From Alcaligenaceae bacterium CGII-47 (GTDB taxonomy: Bacteria > Pseudomonadota > Gammaproteobacteria > Burkholderiales > Burkholderiaceae_B): a stretch of DNA of 64,000 nt. Positions within the stretch are counted from its first letter, which is position 1; the number at the start of each line of letters is the position of its first letter. The stretch is taken from the NCBI GenBank assembly GCA_019166125.1, contig JAHTBO010000001.1, positions 349,066 to 413,065 on the forward strand, in the 5' to 3' direction. Shown one piece after another: positions 35,344-45,496 of the stretch. The position numbers and the translations under genes are program-made. Under the pieces are notes generated by a model. The model ran no database searches. It saw nothing but the letters and a program-made list of their open reading frames with translations, and was not told the origin of the DNA.

Positions 35344-36246
35344 TCAAGCTTTAGCTTGTTCGCCGCCCAGCGCCTCAACCAAGTCAGCAAGCAGGCGTGC
35401 CAACTCGCCGCACATCAGGGTGATGTCGGAATCGAACTGCTCGGCTTCGTTGGCAGCCTGGAGACTCTGGTTTTCCTTGAGCACATCCAGCGGTGCAATA
35501 CGCTTGATGTCCAGATTTTCGGTGAGCACGAACGATATGCGATCAGCCCAGGTGAGGGCAAGGCGCGTGCATTGCTTGCCTGATTGCACGTGCTTGCGCA
35601 CTTCATCGATATCGATGCTTTGGCGCACGTAGCGCACCGTTGCCCGGCTCTCGCCCGTCGCGCGTAATTCTGTATCCTGATCGATAGTGAATCCGGCAGG
35701 CGCCTCGTCCTCAACCAACCATTGCGTCATCGCAGCGGCAGGTGAAGTGGCGACGTGCAGCGGGACGACAGGAAAAGGGGTCAAGGTCTTGGCGAGCAGG
35801 CCCATGACTTCATCGCTTTTGGCTGCGGCAGCGGCATCGATCACCAGCCAACGATTTGTAGTGTCAATCCAGATGGCGGTGTCATGCTCGATTACAAAGG
35901 CGCGCGGCAGCAGCTCCGTGGTGAGCTGCTCCTTGATTTCCTTCATCTGTTTGCGCCCGGGCTTATAGCCTTGTTGCTCTTCAATGTCGAGCGCGCGTGC
36001 GCGGCTCGCCTGGTTGATCACGGTTGATGGCAGGAGCTTTTTTTCCGTATGCAGGCGCAGCAGGATCTGCCCATTCAGCGCGTAGGCGAGCGCACTGTCT
36101 GCGCGTGGCGCCATCCAGCCCGAGCTCTGGCTGTCCTGGCTGCTGCCTGGTTGGAAGGCGTGTTTTTCGAGGGCGGCTTCTAGGTCAGGCAGTGAGAGAG
36201 AGGCCTTGTCAGATAAGCGATATATTTTTAGATTCTTAAACCACAT
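35344..36246 (-). CDS. rdgC: Recombination-associated protein RdgC
   Basis: This is a DNA-binding protein of 300 residues that forms a ring around duplex DNA and restrains RecA loading. It begins with the family signature MWFKNLKIYRLS and continues with GWMAPRADSALAYALNGQ and the LPSTVINQ segment; the length fits. It is convergent with the carbamoyltransferase gene (29-bp gap) and transcribed separately from the MFS operon upstream, which ends in a terminator. It lies about 4 kb from recA, whose activity it modulates, although they are not in one operon. Confidence 0.94.
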   Translation of the reverse strand: MWFKNLKIYRLSDKASLSLPDLEAALEKHAFQPGSSQDSQSSGWMAPRADSALAYALNGQILLRLHTEKKLLPSTVINQASRARALDIEEQQGYKPGRKQMKEIKEQLTTELLPRAFVIEHDTAIWIDTTNRWLVIDAAAAAKSDEVMGLLAKTLTPFPVVPLHVATSPAAAMTQWLVEDEAPAGFTIDQDTELRATGESRATVRYVRQSIDIDEVRKHVQSGKQCTRLALTWADRISFVLTENLDIKRIAPLDVLKENQSLQAANEAEQFDSDITLMCGELARLLADLVEALGGEQAKA

Positions 36247-36303
36247 AGATCATCATCGGTAGAGAGGAGGGGCCCGGCAGGGTAGGCCACCGATTGTACG
36301 CGC

Positions 36304-36337
36304 AAAAAAATGACCCGAGCGCGCGATGCGCCGGGCC
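36304..36337 (-). terminator. Intrinsic terminator of the two-component/MFS operon
   Basis: Read on the minus strand, GCCCGGCGC and GCGCGCTCGGGT form a GC-rich stem with a small bulge, followed by TCATTTTTTT. It lies in the 172-bp gap between the MFS gene stop and the rdgC start and ends the upstream operon. Confidence 0.7.
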
Positions 36338-36418
36338 ATTAGAACACCGGCCGCAACACAAAAAATCGCGGGGAGTGTGGCGGCAGTGGCAGGGTGGTCG
36401 ATGCGCTGCTGAGTCGAC

Positions 36419-38107
36419 CTAAGAATCGAGTTTATTTTGGTAGGTTTCCTTAACAAAAAATGTACCAATCACAAGCGTCATGGTGCAAATGATGATGGGG
36501 TACCAGAGACCATCATAGATATTTCCAGTGGCGGCGACCGTGGCAAAGGCAACGGGCGGCAGAAACCCGCCGAACCAGCCATTGCCGATGTGATAGGGCA
36601 AGCTCATCGAGGTATAACGGATACGTGTTGGGAACATCTCGACCAACATGGCGGCGATCGGTCCATACACCATGGTCACTTGAAAGACCAGAAAGAACAA
36701 GAGCAGCAACACCATGATGTAATTGATCTGCGAGGGATCCGCACGTTGCGGATAGCCATGTTCGTGTATGACGCGAGCGAGGTCTGCCTGGAGGATGCGG
36801 CTACGGGCGGCAAACTCGACTCGACTCAGTGTGCTGGCGTCAAATGAGTGGATGATCTGATCGCCCACGATCGCCTGAGCGATACTGCCCGGCTTGGCTG
36901 CCTGGTTGACGTAGTTCACTGAGTTATCGGCCATGAAGGTCTTGAGCAGATCGCACGAGCTCGTAAACGAGGCCGTGCCCATGGGGTTGAACTGCAGCGA
37001 GCACTCTGCGGGATCTGCAACAACAGAGACAGGTGCGGTGATCTGGGCACGTTCCAAGGCTGGATTGGCGTAGTGGGTTAACCCCTTAAATACTGGAAAA
37101 TAGGTCAAAATCGCAATTAAGCAGCCGGTCATGATGATGGGCTTGCGCCCTATTCGATCAGATAGGGCGCCAAATAGTATAAAAAATGGGCAGGCCAGGA
37201 GTAACGCTAGTGCCATCATGATGTTGGCAATATTGGACTCGACCCGAAGTGTCTGGGTGAGGAAGTAGAGTGCGTAGAACTGGCCGGTATACCAGACAAC
37301 GGCTTGTCCAGCAGTCAGGCCAAACAAGGCCAGAAGGACAAGTTTGAGGTTTTTCCATTGGCCGAAAGATTCCTTGATCGGTGCTTTGGAAATCGTGCCT
37401 TCGTCTTTCATTTTTTTAAACGCTGGCGATTCGTGCAAACGTAGACGTATCCATACAGAAATTCCGAGTAGCAGGACCGAAATCAGGAATGGCACCCGCC
37501 AGCCCCAATCCAAAAATGCCTCCTCGCCCAGCGTGACGCGTGTGCCCAGCACAACCAACAAGGACAGGAACATGCCGGTCGTCGCTGTCGTCTGAATCCA
37601 GCTTGTAAAGAAACCACGTCGATTATGGGGCGCATGTTCCGCAACATAGACGGCGGCGCCGCCGTATTCGCCGCCTAGCGCCAGACCTTGGAGCAGGCGC
37701 AGCACCAGTAGGATGATTGGGGCTGCCGAACCGATGGATGATGAAGAGGGCAGCACACCAACCAAAAAGGTCGACAAGCCCATGATCAGGATGGTGATGA
37801 CAAATGCGTATTTGCGTCCCACCATATCGCCTAAACGCCCAAAGACGAGTGCGCCAAATGGGCGGACTGCAAAGCCGGCAGCAAAGGTGAGCAGGGCAAA
37901 AATGAATCCCGCTGTGGAACTCCATCCAGAGAAAAAGTGGAGCGCGATGACTGAGGCAAGTGAGCCGTAGACGTAAAAATCGTACCATTCGAAAACGGTA
38001 CCCATGGATGACGCCAGGATGACATGTCGCTCCTCGTGGGTCATGGGGCGATCGGGATCCGGATCGTTGTACTCCCGGTCTGGCAGAGTGTGTACTGTTT
38101 GGTTCAA
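36419..38107 (-). CDS. MFS transporter of the metabolite:H+ symporter (MHS) family with a large soluble insert
   Basis: This is an inner-membrane transporter of 562 residues, longer than the usual 430-450. The family motifs are present: FEWYDFYVYGSLA after the N-terminus, GRLGDMVGRKYAF in the 2-3 loop, LRLLQGLALGGEYGG, and SDRIGRKP in the second half. Residues about 342-462 are a polar insert between late membrane spans, with two cysteines (369 and 385) that could form a disulfide if periplasmic. It is the last gene after a response regulator and sensor kinase, overlapping the kinase stop by 4 bp. Relatives carry dicarboxylates, shikimate, proline or alpha-ketoglutarate; the substrate here is unknown. 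Confidence 0.88.
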   Translation of the reverse strand: MNQTVHTLPDREYNDPDPDRPMTHEERHVILASSMGTVFEWYDFYVYGSLASVIALHFFSGWSSTAGFIFALLTFAAGFAVRPFGALVFGRLGDMVGRKYAFVITILIMGLSTFLVGVLPSSSSIGSAAPIILLVLRLLQGLALGGEYGGAAVYVAEHAPHNRRGFFTSWIQTTATTGMFLSLLVVLGTRVTLGEEAFLDWGWRVPFLISVLLLGISVWIRLRLHESPAFKKMKDEGTISKAPIKESFGQWKNLKLVLLALFGLTAGQAVVWYTGQFYALYFLTQTLRVESNIANIMMALALLLACPFFILFGALSDRIGRKPIIMTGCLIAILTYFPVFKGLTHYANPALERAQITAPVSVVADPAECSLQFNPMGTASFTSSCDLLKTFMADNSVNYVNQAAKPGSIAQAIVGDQIIHSFDASTLSRVEFAARSRILQADLARVIHEHGYPQRADPSQINYIMVLLLLFFLVFQVTMVYGPIAAMLVEMFPTRIRYTSMSLPYHIGNGWFGGFLPPVAFATVAATGNIYDGLWYPIIICTMTLVIGTFFVKETYQNKLDS

Positions 38108-39552
38108 GTCGTCTCTCGTCTGACGTTGTCGCGCGGAAAGGTGACGCGCAGGCGTGTACCTGGGGCGGCTTGTTGCCGGTTCTCGGGAATCAGGAACTGG
38201 ATGTGGGCATGGTGATGCTCGGCCACTTCCTGGACGATGGAAAGCCCCAATCCGCTGCCTTCGGCTTCGTTGCCCAGAATGCGAAAAAACCGGTCAAATA
38301 CCTTGGCCCGGCTCTCTAGGGGGATGCCAGGACCGGAGTCCTCTACCTCTAGATAGACACTGTCTTCGGTTTCGTCAGCGCGTACAGTGACCTGGCCGTG
38401 TCGTGGCGTGTAGAGCAGCGCATTTTCGATAAGGTTATTGAGGAGCTCATTGATCATAATGCGGTTGCCAAAAATCGGGAGGGCCGACTTCGCAGCATCG
38501 AACCCTAGGTCGATCTGACGCGCTATGGCCTTGTCTACCCAGCTCAGCGTACAGGATTCAGCCAGCTCGTTTAGGTCGAAGGCGGCGGAAGCGTAGGGGG
38601 CAGCATGGTCAAAGCTCTCGGCATGCGCGAGCACCAGCAATTGATTTACCAGGCGTGTGGCGCGTTGTGATCCCGTCAGCAACTGTTGCAGGATGTCGGT
38701 CATGTTTTCAGGGTCTTTTTCGCGCAGGGCTAATTCACATTGGGTGCGTATCCCAGCCAAGGGCGTTTTTAGCTGATGTGCGGCATTCGCCACAAAACGG
38801 TGCTGAGATTCAATCGAGGCAGCGTGTCGTCTGAGCACATTATTCATCGCTGCAATCAGCGGTACGATCTCGGCGGGCGCCAGGTCGTCGCGGATAGGCG
38901 AGAGGTCGCTGGGCTTGCGTCGACGCATGTGTTCCTGGAGCATGCTGAGGGGCTCGAGGCCTTGCGTCAGCCCCAGGCCCGCCAGCATGGCCGCCAGGGG
39001 CAGGATAATGAGTTGTGGCGTCAGCATTCCGGTCAGGATTTCCTGTTGCAGTGTGGCGCGCTCCTCGCCAGGTTCTGCTACGACCGTAAGAAAGCCCACC
39101 CCGTTGCGGTCGCGTCCTCCCCACTCGTAGGCGACGCGCACCGAACGATGATTCATTGTGGTGTTGCGATAGCGGATCTGGTCGATATCGTAAGTCCAGT
39201 TATCGGGGACGGAAATCTCGGTGTTGCCCGCCATAACGGTGCCATTAGCGTCGAGAATTTGCCAAATGGTGGCGGGCTGCTCGGTGTCTCCTTCGAGGAT
39301 GGTGTAGGCCGAGTCCGATAGCTTGATTTTGGTGTGAATTTGTTGCCGTTCGACCTCGTGGCGCAGCAGTCTTAAGTGGCTGGCGAGGGTGCGGTCGTAG
39401 GGGGCATTGGCAATATTTTGTGCAATGAAGTACGTAATGACGATGGCAACGGACCACATGATGAATAAGGGCACGATCATCCAGAACAGGATGCGGCTAA
39501 GCAAGGTGCGGTGGTGCTTTTTGTGTCGGCTATTGGGGGGGGCGGCGAACAT
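38104..39552 (-). CDS. Sensor histidine kinase, TctE/QseC-like
   Basis: This is an inner-membrane sensor kinase of 482 residues. Two membrane spans (about 20-42 and 178-196) bracket a periplasmic domain of about 135 residues resembling the N-terminal region of TctE-type kinases. A HAMP-like stretch follows, then the phospho-acceptor box VANAAHQLKTPLAG with His259, and a full ATPase domain (ELLNNLIENAL, then DSGPGIP and GSGLGLSIV). It starts 13 bp after the response regulator gene and overlaps the MFS gene. The layout resembles tctDE systems that control tricarboxylate transporters, so it probably senses the substrate of the adjacent MFS carrier. Confidence 0.92.
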   Translation of the reverse strand: MFAAPPNSRHKKHHRTLLSRILFWMIVPLFIMWSVAIVITYFIAQNIANAPYDRTLASHLRLLRHEVERQQIHTKIKLSDSAYTILEGDTEQPATIWQILDANGTVMAGNTEISVPDNWTYDIDQIRYRNTTMNHRSVRVAYEWGGRDRNGVGFLTVVAEPGEERATLQQEILTGMLTPQLIILPLAAMLAGLGLTQGLEPLSMLQEHMRRRKPSDLSPIRDDLAPAEIVPLIAAMNNVLRRHAASIESQHRFVANAAHQLKTPLAGIRTQCELALREKDPENMTDILQQLLTGSQRATRLVNQLLVLAHAESFDHAAPYASAAFDLNELAESCTLSWVDKAIARQIDLGFDAAKSALPIFGNRIMINELLNNLIENALLYTPRHGQVTVRADETEDSVYLEVEDSGPGIPLESRAKVFDRFFRILGNEAEGSGLGLSIVQEVAEHHHAHIQFLIPENRQQAAPGTRLRVTFPRDNVRRETT

Positions 39553-39565
39553 GCGTCCGGCGCCC

Positions 39566-40255
39566 TCAGGCAGGAAGGGTTTCGCTGCGGTTCTCGGGTT
39601 CCAGACAATAGCCCAGTCCGCGTACCGTCAGGATGCGCGCACCGCTGGGTTCGATTTTTTTGCGTAATCTGTGAATGTAGACCTCAATGGCATTGGTGGT
39701 GACTTCCTCGCCCCATTCGCACAACAGATCGACGAGTTGGTGTTTGCTGATCATGCGGCCGCTGCGTGAGAGGAATATCTCGAGCAGACTGGTCTCGCGT
39801 GCGGAGAGTTCGAGAGGCTGGTCATCAATCATCGCAATTCGTCCGTTTAGATCGAACGAGAGGTGCATGTGGCGAAGCACAGACGCCCGTGCCCCGGTAT
39901 TGCGCCGGACCAGGGCACGGACCCGGGCCTCTAGCTCGGTCAGCGCAAACGGTTTGGACATGAAGTCGTCAGCGCCTAGATCCAGGCCTTGGACGCGCTT
40001 ATCGACGGAGTCGGCCGCAGTCAGGATCAGAACGGGAAGGACGGAGCGCCGCTGGCGTAGCTTCTGTAGAACGGTAAAGCCGCTCATTTGTGGCAGCCCC
40101 AAATCCAGAATCAGGAGATCGAAGCTTTGTAATTGCAAAGCCGAGTCGGCGCTGGAGCCGTCGTGAACCATATCGACAGCATAGCCTTCGTAGCGAAGTG
40201 AACGGGAAAGTCCATCCGCAAGAATACTGTCGTCCTCGGCGATTAGGATGCGCAT
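39566..40255 (-). CDS. OmpR-family response regulator, TctD-like
   Basis: This is a two-component regulator of 229 residues. The receiver domain has acidic residues Asp8 and Asp9, phospho-acceptor Asp51 (LLILDLGLP) and the conserved lysine in MSKPFAL. The C-terminal winged helix ends with TNAIEVYIHRLRKKI and TVRGLGYCLE, typical of OmpR/TctD. The ATG at 40255 begins the receiver domain (MRILIAEDD); 21 further codons are open upstream without purpose. It is the first gene of a three-gene unit with the sensor kinase and the MFS transporter and is divergent from recA. Confidence 0.93.
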   Translation of the reverse strand: MRILIAEDDSILADGLSRSLRYEGYAVDMVHDGSSADSALQLQSFDLLILDLGLPQMSGFTVLQKLRQRRSVLPVLILTAADSVDKRVQGLDLGADDFMSKPFALTELEARVRALVRRNTGARASVLRHMHLSFDLNGRIAMIDDQPLELSARETSLLEIFLSRSGRMISKHQLVDLLCEWGEEVTTNAIEVYIHRLRKKIEPSGARILTVRGLGYCLEPENRSETLPA

Positions 40256-40355
40256 GTCTAGGTGGCGTGTATGGGTTGAAACAGAGGCGCTTACATTTTT
40301 ACATGAGCTGATCGTCAAGGCCAGTAAGGGTAAACGATGGGTGAAACCAATACAT

Positions 40356-40377
40356 CTGTGGTTTTATACAGTATAAT
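40356..40377 (+). promoter_or_regulatory. SOS (LexA) box and -10 element of recA
   Basis: CTGTGGTTTTATACAG (40356-40371) fits the CTGT-N8-ACAG LexA operator. It directly abuts a consensus TATAAT (40372-40377). LexA bound here would block the recA promoter. The transcript would have an untranslated leader of about 85 bases. Confidence 0.88.
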
Positions 40378-40467
40378 TTAGTGCAATAATCGGAGCATCC
40401 GAGGGAGTCGCAGACTTAACGCTGCACTGATCGCCCTGGCTTCAAACCTGACATCAGAGGAATACAC

Positions 40468-41571
40468 ATGGACGATAGTACCGCCAAGGTTGCCAACCCC
40501 GAGCGCGCCAAGGCGCTGGCTGCTGCCTTGTCCCAGATCGAAAAGCAATTCGGTAAAGGCTCCGTCATGCGCTACGGTGATAACCAGATCGAGCACGATA
40601 TCAAGGTTGTCTCGACCGGCTCGCTGGGTCTGGATATTGCCCTGGGGGTCGGTGGTCTGCCACGTGGCCGCGTGATCGAGATCTATGGGCCCGAATCCTC
40701 CGGCAAGACCACCCTGACCTTGCAGGTCATCGCCGAGATGCAAAAAATCGGTGGTACCTGCGCATTCATCGACGCCGAGCATGCGCTGGACGTGCAGTAC
40801 GCGCAGCGTGTAGGCGTGAATCTGGACGATTTGTTGATCTCGCAGCCCGATACCGGTGAGCAGGCCCTAGAGATCACCGATGCGCTGGTGCGCTCGGGCT
40901 CGGTGGATCTGATCGTGATCGACTCGGTCGCAGCCCTGGTCCCCAAGGCTGAAATCGAAGGTGATATGGGCGACTCACTGCCTGGCTTGCAGGCCCGCTT
41001 AATGAGTCAGGCGCTACGCAAGCTCACCGCTTCAATTAAGCGCGCCAATTGCATGGTGATCTTTGTTAATCAGATCCGCATGAAGATCGGCGTGATGTTT
41101 GGTAGCCCAGAGACAACGTCGGGGGGAAATGCACTTAAGTTCTACGCTTCGGTGCGTCTGGATATCCGCCGGATCGGGGCCATCAAAAAGGGGGACGAGG
41201 TGGTCGGTAACGAGACCCGTGTGAAAGTCGTCAAAAATAAGGTTGCACCGCCTTTCAAGCAAGTCGAGTTCGACATTATGTATGGCTTGGGTATTTCACG
41301 TGAAGGAGAAATCATCGACTTGGGCGTGCAGGCGGGCGTCGTCGACAAGGCTGGCGCATGGTATAGCTACAACGGCGAGCGCATTGGCCAGGGCAAGGAC
41401 AACGTACGTGAATACCTTAAAGAGCATCAGGATATGGCGTTCGAGATCGAGAACCGTGTGCGTGAGCTCTTGGGGGTGGTGAGTCGAGAGGTGCCGATGG
41501 TGCAGGCTGGTACAAAGGCGGGTGCCAAGGCTGACGCAAAGACCGACGCAAAGGCGAATGGAACCGAGTAG
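40468..41571 (+). CDS. recA: DNA recombinase RecA
   Basis: This is the central recombination and SOS-activating ATPase, 367 residues. Walker A GPESSGKT is at residues 74-81, followed by [23 protein letters not shown] and the DNA-binding loop region [14 protein letters not shown]. The C-terminus is acidic and rich in Ala/Lys/Asp, as usual, with a short [10 protein letters not shown] repeat. AGAGGAA precedes the ATG. It is regulated by the LexA box at 40356. recX starts inside its last codons, so the two are co-transcribed. Confidence 0.98.
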   Translation: MDDSTAKVANPERAKALAAALSQIEKQFGKGSVMRYGDNQIEHDIKVVSTGSLGLDIALGVGGLPRGRVIEIYGPESSGKTTLTLQVIAEMQKIGGTCAFIDAEHALDVQYAQRVGVNLDDLLISQPDTGEQALEITDALVRSGSVDLIVIDSVAALVPKAEIEGDMGDSLPGLQARLMSQALRKLTASIKRANCMVIFVNQIRMKIGVMFGSPETTSGGNALKFYASVRLDIRRIGAIKKGDEVVGNETRVKVVKNKVAPPFKQVEFDIMYGLGISREGEIIDLGVQAGVVDKAGAWYSYNGERIGQGKDNVREYLKEHQDMAFEIENRVRELLGVVSREVPMVQAGTKAGAKADAKTDAKANGTE

Positions 41572-42022
41572 TCCGCCACGCGGTGGGCTAAGCCTCAAGG
41601 CCAGGGCGATCGCTTATCTATCACGGCGCGAGCATTCACGCGTAGAGTTGGCCCGTAAACTCTCCGCCTACTGCGATGATGCGGCAGAGATCGAGCAGTT
41701 GCTCGATATGTTACAGCGCGGCAACTGGCAGTCCGATGCGCGCTTCGCCGAGGCATTGGTGCAGCGTACCTCGGCCCGCCAGGGCACGATGCGCATTATG
41801 CAGACGCTGCGCCAGCATGGCCTGCCCGATGAGGCGCTCGACGATCTGCGCACACGACTACAGGATAGTGAGGGCGTACGCGTGCGCGCAGTCTGGCAGC
41901 GTAAGTTCGGCGCGCTGCCTGTTGACGCCCGAGACTACGCCCGGCAGTATCGGTTTCTTGCCTCGCGGGGGTTTTCATCCGACAGCGTGCGCCGATTGCT
42001 TGGGGCGCGGGATGAGGACTGA
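41558..42022 (+). CDS. recX: Regulatory protein RecX
   Basis: This is a modulator of RecA filaments, 154 residues. The three-helix repeats of the family are visible: [23 protein letters not shown], then the [18 protein letters not shown] segment and a final [16 protein letters not shown]. The ATG at 41558 overlaps the recA end by 14 bp, with AAGG seven bases upstream; a frame start at 41522 lies deeper inside recA and is less likely. Placement directly behind recA is the common arrangement and fits SOS co-regulation. The stop lies 12 bp from the convergent metR stop. Confidence 0.93.
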   Translation: MEPSSPPRGGLSLKARAIAYLSRREHSRVELARKLSAYCDDAAEIEQLLDMLQRGNWQSDARFAEALVQRTSARQGTMRIMQTLRQHGLPDEALDDLRTRLQDSEGVRVRAVWQRKFGALPVDARDYARQYRFLASRGFSSDSVRRLLGARDED

Positions 42023-42034
42023 GTACGGAGGGAT

Positions 42035-42952
42035 TTAACGCGCTGCCTTGATGCCACTCAAGGTCCCAAAACACGTTTCTTTGGCCTGAGTCAGAAATGC
42101 CCGAATGTAGTCCGACTCGGCATCTTCGATGCGTACCGCAGCATAAAGCGTGCGCCATACGCCTTGCTCACCTAGATGACAGATATGCAGCCAGCCCTGA
42201 TCCAGGTATTCGCTTAGCGTCCAGTTGGGCAGCGCAGCGACACCACGCTGGCTGGCGACGAGCTGCACGATCATGGGGGTCAGCTCGGCTGTGCGCAGCG
42301 CTGCCGGTTCGATTCCTTCTTGGTCCAGGAAAGCAGTAAAAACATCCAGGCGTTGCCGCTCCACCGGATAGGTGATGAGAACCTGATCAGCTAATTGCTC
42401 AGGGGTGATGTGATGCAGGCCTGCAAGTGCGCTGTTTTTTGCGACAGCCAGGACCAACTCGTAACTAAATAAAGGGGCGTAGTGGATCATGTCCATGGGT
42501 TGCGGGTCAGAGGTAATCACCACATCCAGATCGCCGCGCACCAGCGCAGGCAACGGGGCAAATGAAAACGCCGCCGAAAGGTCCAGTGCGACATCAGGCC
42601 AATTCTGGCGAAAGGTATCCAAGGCAGGCATCAACCATTGAAAGCACGAGTGGCATTCAATCGCCAGATGCAGCCGACCGGTGCGCCCGGCCGCCAAGCG
42701 TTGTAGTTCGCGTTCAGTGGCTTTCATGCGCGGCAGGACGTCTTCGGCTAGCGCCACAATACGCAGGGCGGCAGTAGTCAGGCGTGCAGGACGAGTGCGG
42801 CGGTTTAGCAAAGGGGTCTTAAGACGGACTTCCAGGTCGCGTAGTTGGTGGGACAGCGCAGACTGCGTATAGTGCAGGCGCTCTGCTGCTTCTTGGAGGC
42901 TACCGGCATCGCGGATGGCCAGAAGCGTTTCGAGGTGTTTGATTTCAAGCAT
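42035..42952 (-). CDS. metR: LysR-family regulator MetR
   Basis: This is a homocysteine-responsive activator of methionine biosynthesis, 305 residues. The N-terminal winged helix-turn-helix (HLETLLAIRDAGSLQEAAE, then TQSALSHQLRDLE) and the effector domain follow MetR; CHSCFQWLMPAL is a typical family segment. It is divergent from metE across a 149-bp gap that contains a perfect TGAA-N5-TTCA MetR box, which strongly supports the name. It is convergent with recX. Confidence 0.94.
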   Translation of the reverse strand: MLEIKHLETLLAIRDAGSLQEAAERLHYTQSALSHQLRDLEVRLKTPLLNRRTRPARLTTAALRIVALAEDVLPRMKATERELQRLAAGRTGRLHLAIECHSCFQWLMPALDTFRQNWPDVALDLSAAFSFAPLPALVRGDLDVVITSDPQPMDMIHYAPLFSYELVLAVAKNSALAGLHHITPEQLADQVLITYPVERQRLDVFTAFLDQEGIEPAALRTAELTPMIVQLVASQRGVAALPNWTLSEYLDQGWLHICHLGEQGVWRTLYAAVRIEDAESDYIRAFLTQAKETCFGTLSGIKAAR

Positions 42953-42997
42953 GTTTCACCGAATGGGGTGCTTATGAGATAAGCAGCAGAATCAATA

Positions 42998-43010
42998 TGA
43001 AATATATTCA
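42998..43010. promoter_or_regulatory. MetR binding site 1
   Basis: TGAAATATATTCA matches the MetR consensus TGAA-N5-TTCA exactly, and lies 46 bp from the metR start. It probably serves autoregulation of metR and activation of metE. Confidence 0.8.
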
Positions 43011-43071
43011 TTCTATGCATGGTGTATTTGATTTCTATTCCCGTTATTAGCCATGCACAATAGCGTTATGT

Positions 43072-43084
43072 TGAATATATTTTA
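43072..43084. promoter_or_regulatory. MetR binding site 2 (imperfect)
   Basis: TGAATATATTTTA has one intact TGAA half-site and a TTTA in place of TTCA. It lies close to the metE start, consistent with the paired high- and low-affinity sites known at metE promoters. Confidence 0.5.
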
Positions 43085-43101
43085 TATTATCAGAGGATAG
43101 A

Positions 43102-45399
43102 ATGACAATTACTCATAATCTTGGCTTTCCCCGTATTGGCGCCCAGCGTGAACTAAAGCGAGCCCAAGAAGCCTATTGGGCAGGCGAGCTGGATGCTAAG
43201 GGTCTGGCCGAGGTGGGCCGTGATTTGCGTGCGCGTCATTGGGCGGTTCAGGCGCAGGCGGGCTTGGACTTTGTGCCGGTTGGGGATTTTGCCTGGTATG
43301 ACCAGATTCTGGAATGGACGACGCTGTTGGGGGCGGTGCCTGCGCGTTTTGCACAGCAGGATGATGCGCCGGTGAGTCTGGATACGTTGTTTCGCATGGC
43401 GCGTGGCCGTGCGCCCTCGGGTGTACCAGCCGCAGCCTGCGAGATGACCAAGTGGTTCGATACCAATTATCACTATATCGTGCCTGAGCTCAGTCTTGGT
43501 CAAGAATACCGCATTGCGCGTGAAGAACTATTCGAGCAGGTCGCCGAGGCGCAGGCGCTGGGTTATCGTGTCAAACCCGTTATTCCTGGGCCACTGACCT
43601 GGCTGTGGTTGGGTAAGGCGGATGCATTTAGTGGTGGCGTGGCTGATCCGGCTAAGCTCGTCTTGCTTGAGCGTCTGCTACCCGTCTATGAGCAGGTCTT
43701 GCAACGCTTTAAGGCTCAGGGCGTGGAATGGGTACAGATCGATGAGCCTGTTCTTGCGCTGGATCTGCCTGCCCAGTGGGATGCGGCATTTATCGAAACG
43801 TACCAGGCACTGGCTGGGCAGGGTGTGAACGTGCTCCTGGCCACGTACTTTGAAGGTCTGGAACAGCGTCTGGATACGGTTCGTGCATTGCCGGTGCAAG
43901 GCCTGCATATTGATTTGGTGCGCGCGCCTAGCCAGCTCGCCGGCGTGCTGGCAGGCGTTCGCGCAGATCAGGTGCTGTCGCTGGGTGTGATTGATGGGCA
44001 CAATGTCTGGCGTACTGATTTGGATCGGGTACGCGAGACGATTGTGCCTGCATTTGTCCACTTGGGTGAACGTCTGTGGTTGGCGCCGTCATGTTCTTTG
44101 TTGCATGTGCCTGTCAGCCTGAACGCCGAGACGCAATTAGACCAAGAGTTAAAAGGGTGGCTGTCCTTTGCCGAGCAAAAACTCGATGAACTGCATGTGT
44201 TGGCAGTGGCTCTGAATGGCACGGCAACGCCTGCCGATCAGGCCACACTCCAGGCACAGCGTGCCGCATTGGCTGCGCGGCGGGCGTCGCCCCGGATTCA
44301 TCAGGCAGCGGTCGGTAAGCGTCTGGAGCAGGTCCAGGATCTGAGTCGTCGGCGGACCGATTTTGCGCAGCGCATCCAAAGCCAACAGGCACGCCTAGCG
44401 CTACCCGCCTACCCGACCACGACAATTGGCTCGTTTCCGCAGACCAAAGAGATCCGGGCATTGCGTCGTGATTGGCGCGCTGGCGCATTGAGCGATGCTG
44501 CCTATGAAAAGGCAATCCGTGAGGAAATCGAACGTGTGATCCGTTTTCAGGAACAGATCGGTCTGGATGTGCTGGTGCATGGTGAGCCTGAGCGCAATGA
44601 TATGGTCGAATACTTTGGTGAGCTTTTGGCAGGCTTTGCCTTTACTCAGAACGGTTGGGTGCAAAGCTATGGTTCGCGCTGCGTTAAGCCGCCGCTGATC
44701 TATGGCGATGTGGCGCGCCCGGCGCCGATGACCGTAGGCTGGTCGGCGTATGCGCAGTCGCTAACGTCGCACCCGGTTAAAGGCATGCTCACCGGTCCGG
44801 TAACCATTTTGCAATGGTCGTTCGTGCGTGACGACCAACCGCGTGAGCTGACCTGCCGGCAGATCGCGCTGGCTTTGCGCGATGAGGTGCAGGATCTGGA
44901 GCAGGCGGGGATTACGGTCATACAGATTGACGAGCCAGCGTTTCGCGAAGGGCTGCCGCTGCGCCAGGCTGATTGGCAGACATATCTGGACTGGGCAGTG
45001 GATTGCTTTCGTTTGTCAACCTCGGGTGTGCGCGACGATACACAGATCCATACGCATATGTGCTATTCCGAGTTCAATGACATTATCGAGGCGATTGCAG
45101 CGATGGATGCAGATGTTATTACCATCGAGACCTCGCGCTCGAATATGGAGTTATTAGGCGCTTTTGAGGACTTTCATTATCCAAATGATATCGGGCCGGG
45201 CGTCTATGATATCCATTCACCGAATGTTCCTGAGATCAGCTGGATGGTCGATCTGATCCAGCGGGCGGCGGATCGCCTGCCTGCCGAGCGTTTATGGGTG
45301 AACCCTGATTGTGGGCTTAAAACGCGAGGCTGGCCAGAAACCCGAGTCGCATTGGCATCCATGGTAGAGGCGGCGCGGACCTTGCGACAGGCCGCCTGA
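43102..45399 (+). CDS. metE: Cobalamin-independent methionine synthase
   Basis: This enzyme transfers a methyl group from 5-methyltetrahydropteroyltri-glutamate to homocysteine, 765 residues, cytoplasmic. It starts with the usual [16 protein letters not shown] and has the duplicated barrel structure. The zinc site is seen in HMCYSEF (His652, Cys654) and NPDCGLKTR (Cys737). [15 protein letters not shown] and [12 protein letters not shown] are further family blocks. AGAGGA lies upstream of the ATG. MetR boxes in the shared intergenic region indicate activation by MetR with homocysteine. Confidence 0.97.
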   Translation: MTITHNLGFPRIGAQRELKRAQEAYWAGELDAKGLAEVGRDLRARHWAVQAQAGLDFVPVGDFAWYDQILEWTTLLGAVPARFAQQDDAPVSLDTLFRMARGRAPSGVPAAACEMTKWFDTNYHYIVPELSLGQEYRIAREELFEQVAEAQALGYRVKPVIPGPLTWLWLGKADAFSGGVADPAKLVLLERLLPVYEQVLQRFKAQGVEWVQIDEPVLALDLPAQWDAAFIETYQALAGQGVNVLLATYFEGLEQRLDTVRALPVQGLHIDLVRAPSQLAGVLAGVRADQVLSLGVIDGHNVWRTDLDRVRETIVPAFVHLGERLWLAPSCSLLHVPVSLNAETQLDQELKGWLSFAEQKLDELHVLAVALNGTATPADQATLQAQRAALAARRASPRIHQAAVGKRLEQVQDLSRRRTDFAQRIQSQQARLALPAYPTTTIGSFPQTKEIRALRRDWRAGALSDAAYEKAIREEIERVIRFQEQIGLDVLVHGEPERNDMVEYFGELLAGFAFTQNGWVQSYGSRCVKPPLIYGDVARPAPMTVGWSAYAQSLTSHPVKGMLTGPVTILQWSFVRDDQPRELTCRQIALALRDEVQDLEQAGITVIQIDEPAFREGLPLRQADWQTYLDWAVDCFRLSTSGVRDDTQIHTHMCYSEFNDIIEAIAAMDADVITIETSRSNMELLGAFEDFHYPNDIGPGVYDIHSPNVPEISWMVDLIQRAADRLPAERLWVNPDCGLKTRGWPETRVALASMVEAARTLRQAA

Positions 45400-45496
45400 G
45401 GTCACGCTGGGCAGGTTCTGGGTGGGCCCCCGCATTCCGTGGGGTGCCTGCGTTATACTTGGCAGGTTTACCGTTAAGCCTTCATTTATCCCGGTC

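Noticed and set aside
45420-45450. Possible GC-rich hairpin after metE (CCCCGC/GTGGGG)
   Set aside because: Short stem with a wobble pair and no following T-run. A nearby TATACT may be a promoter for the DUF2889 gene, but no -35 supports it.
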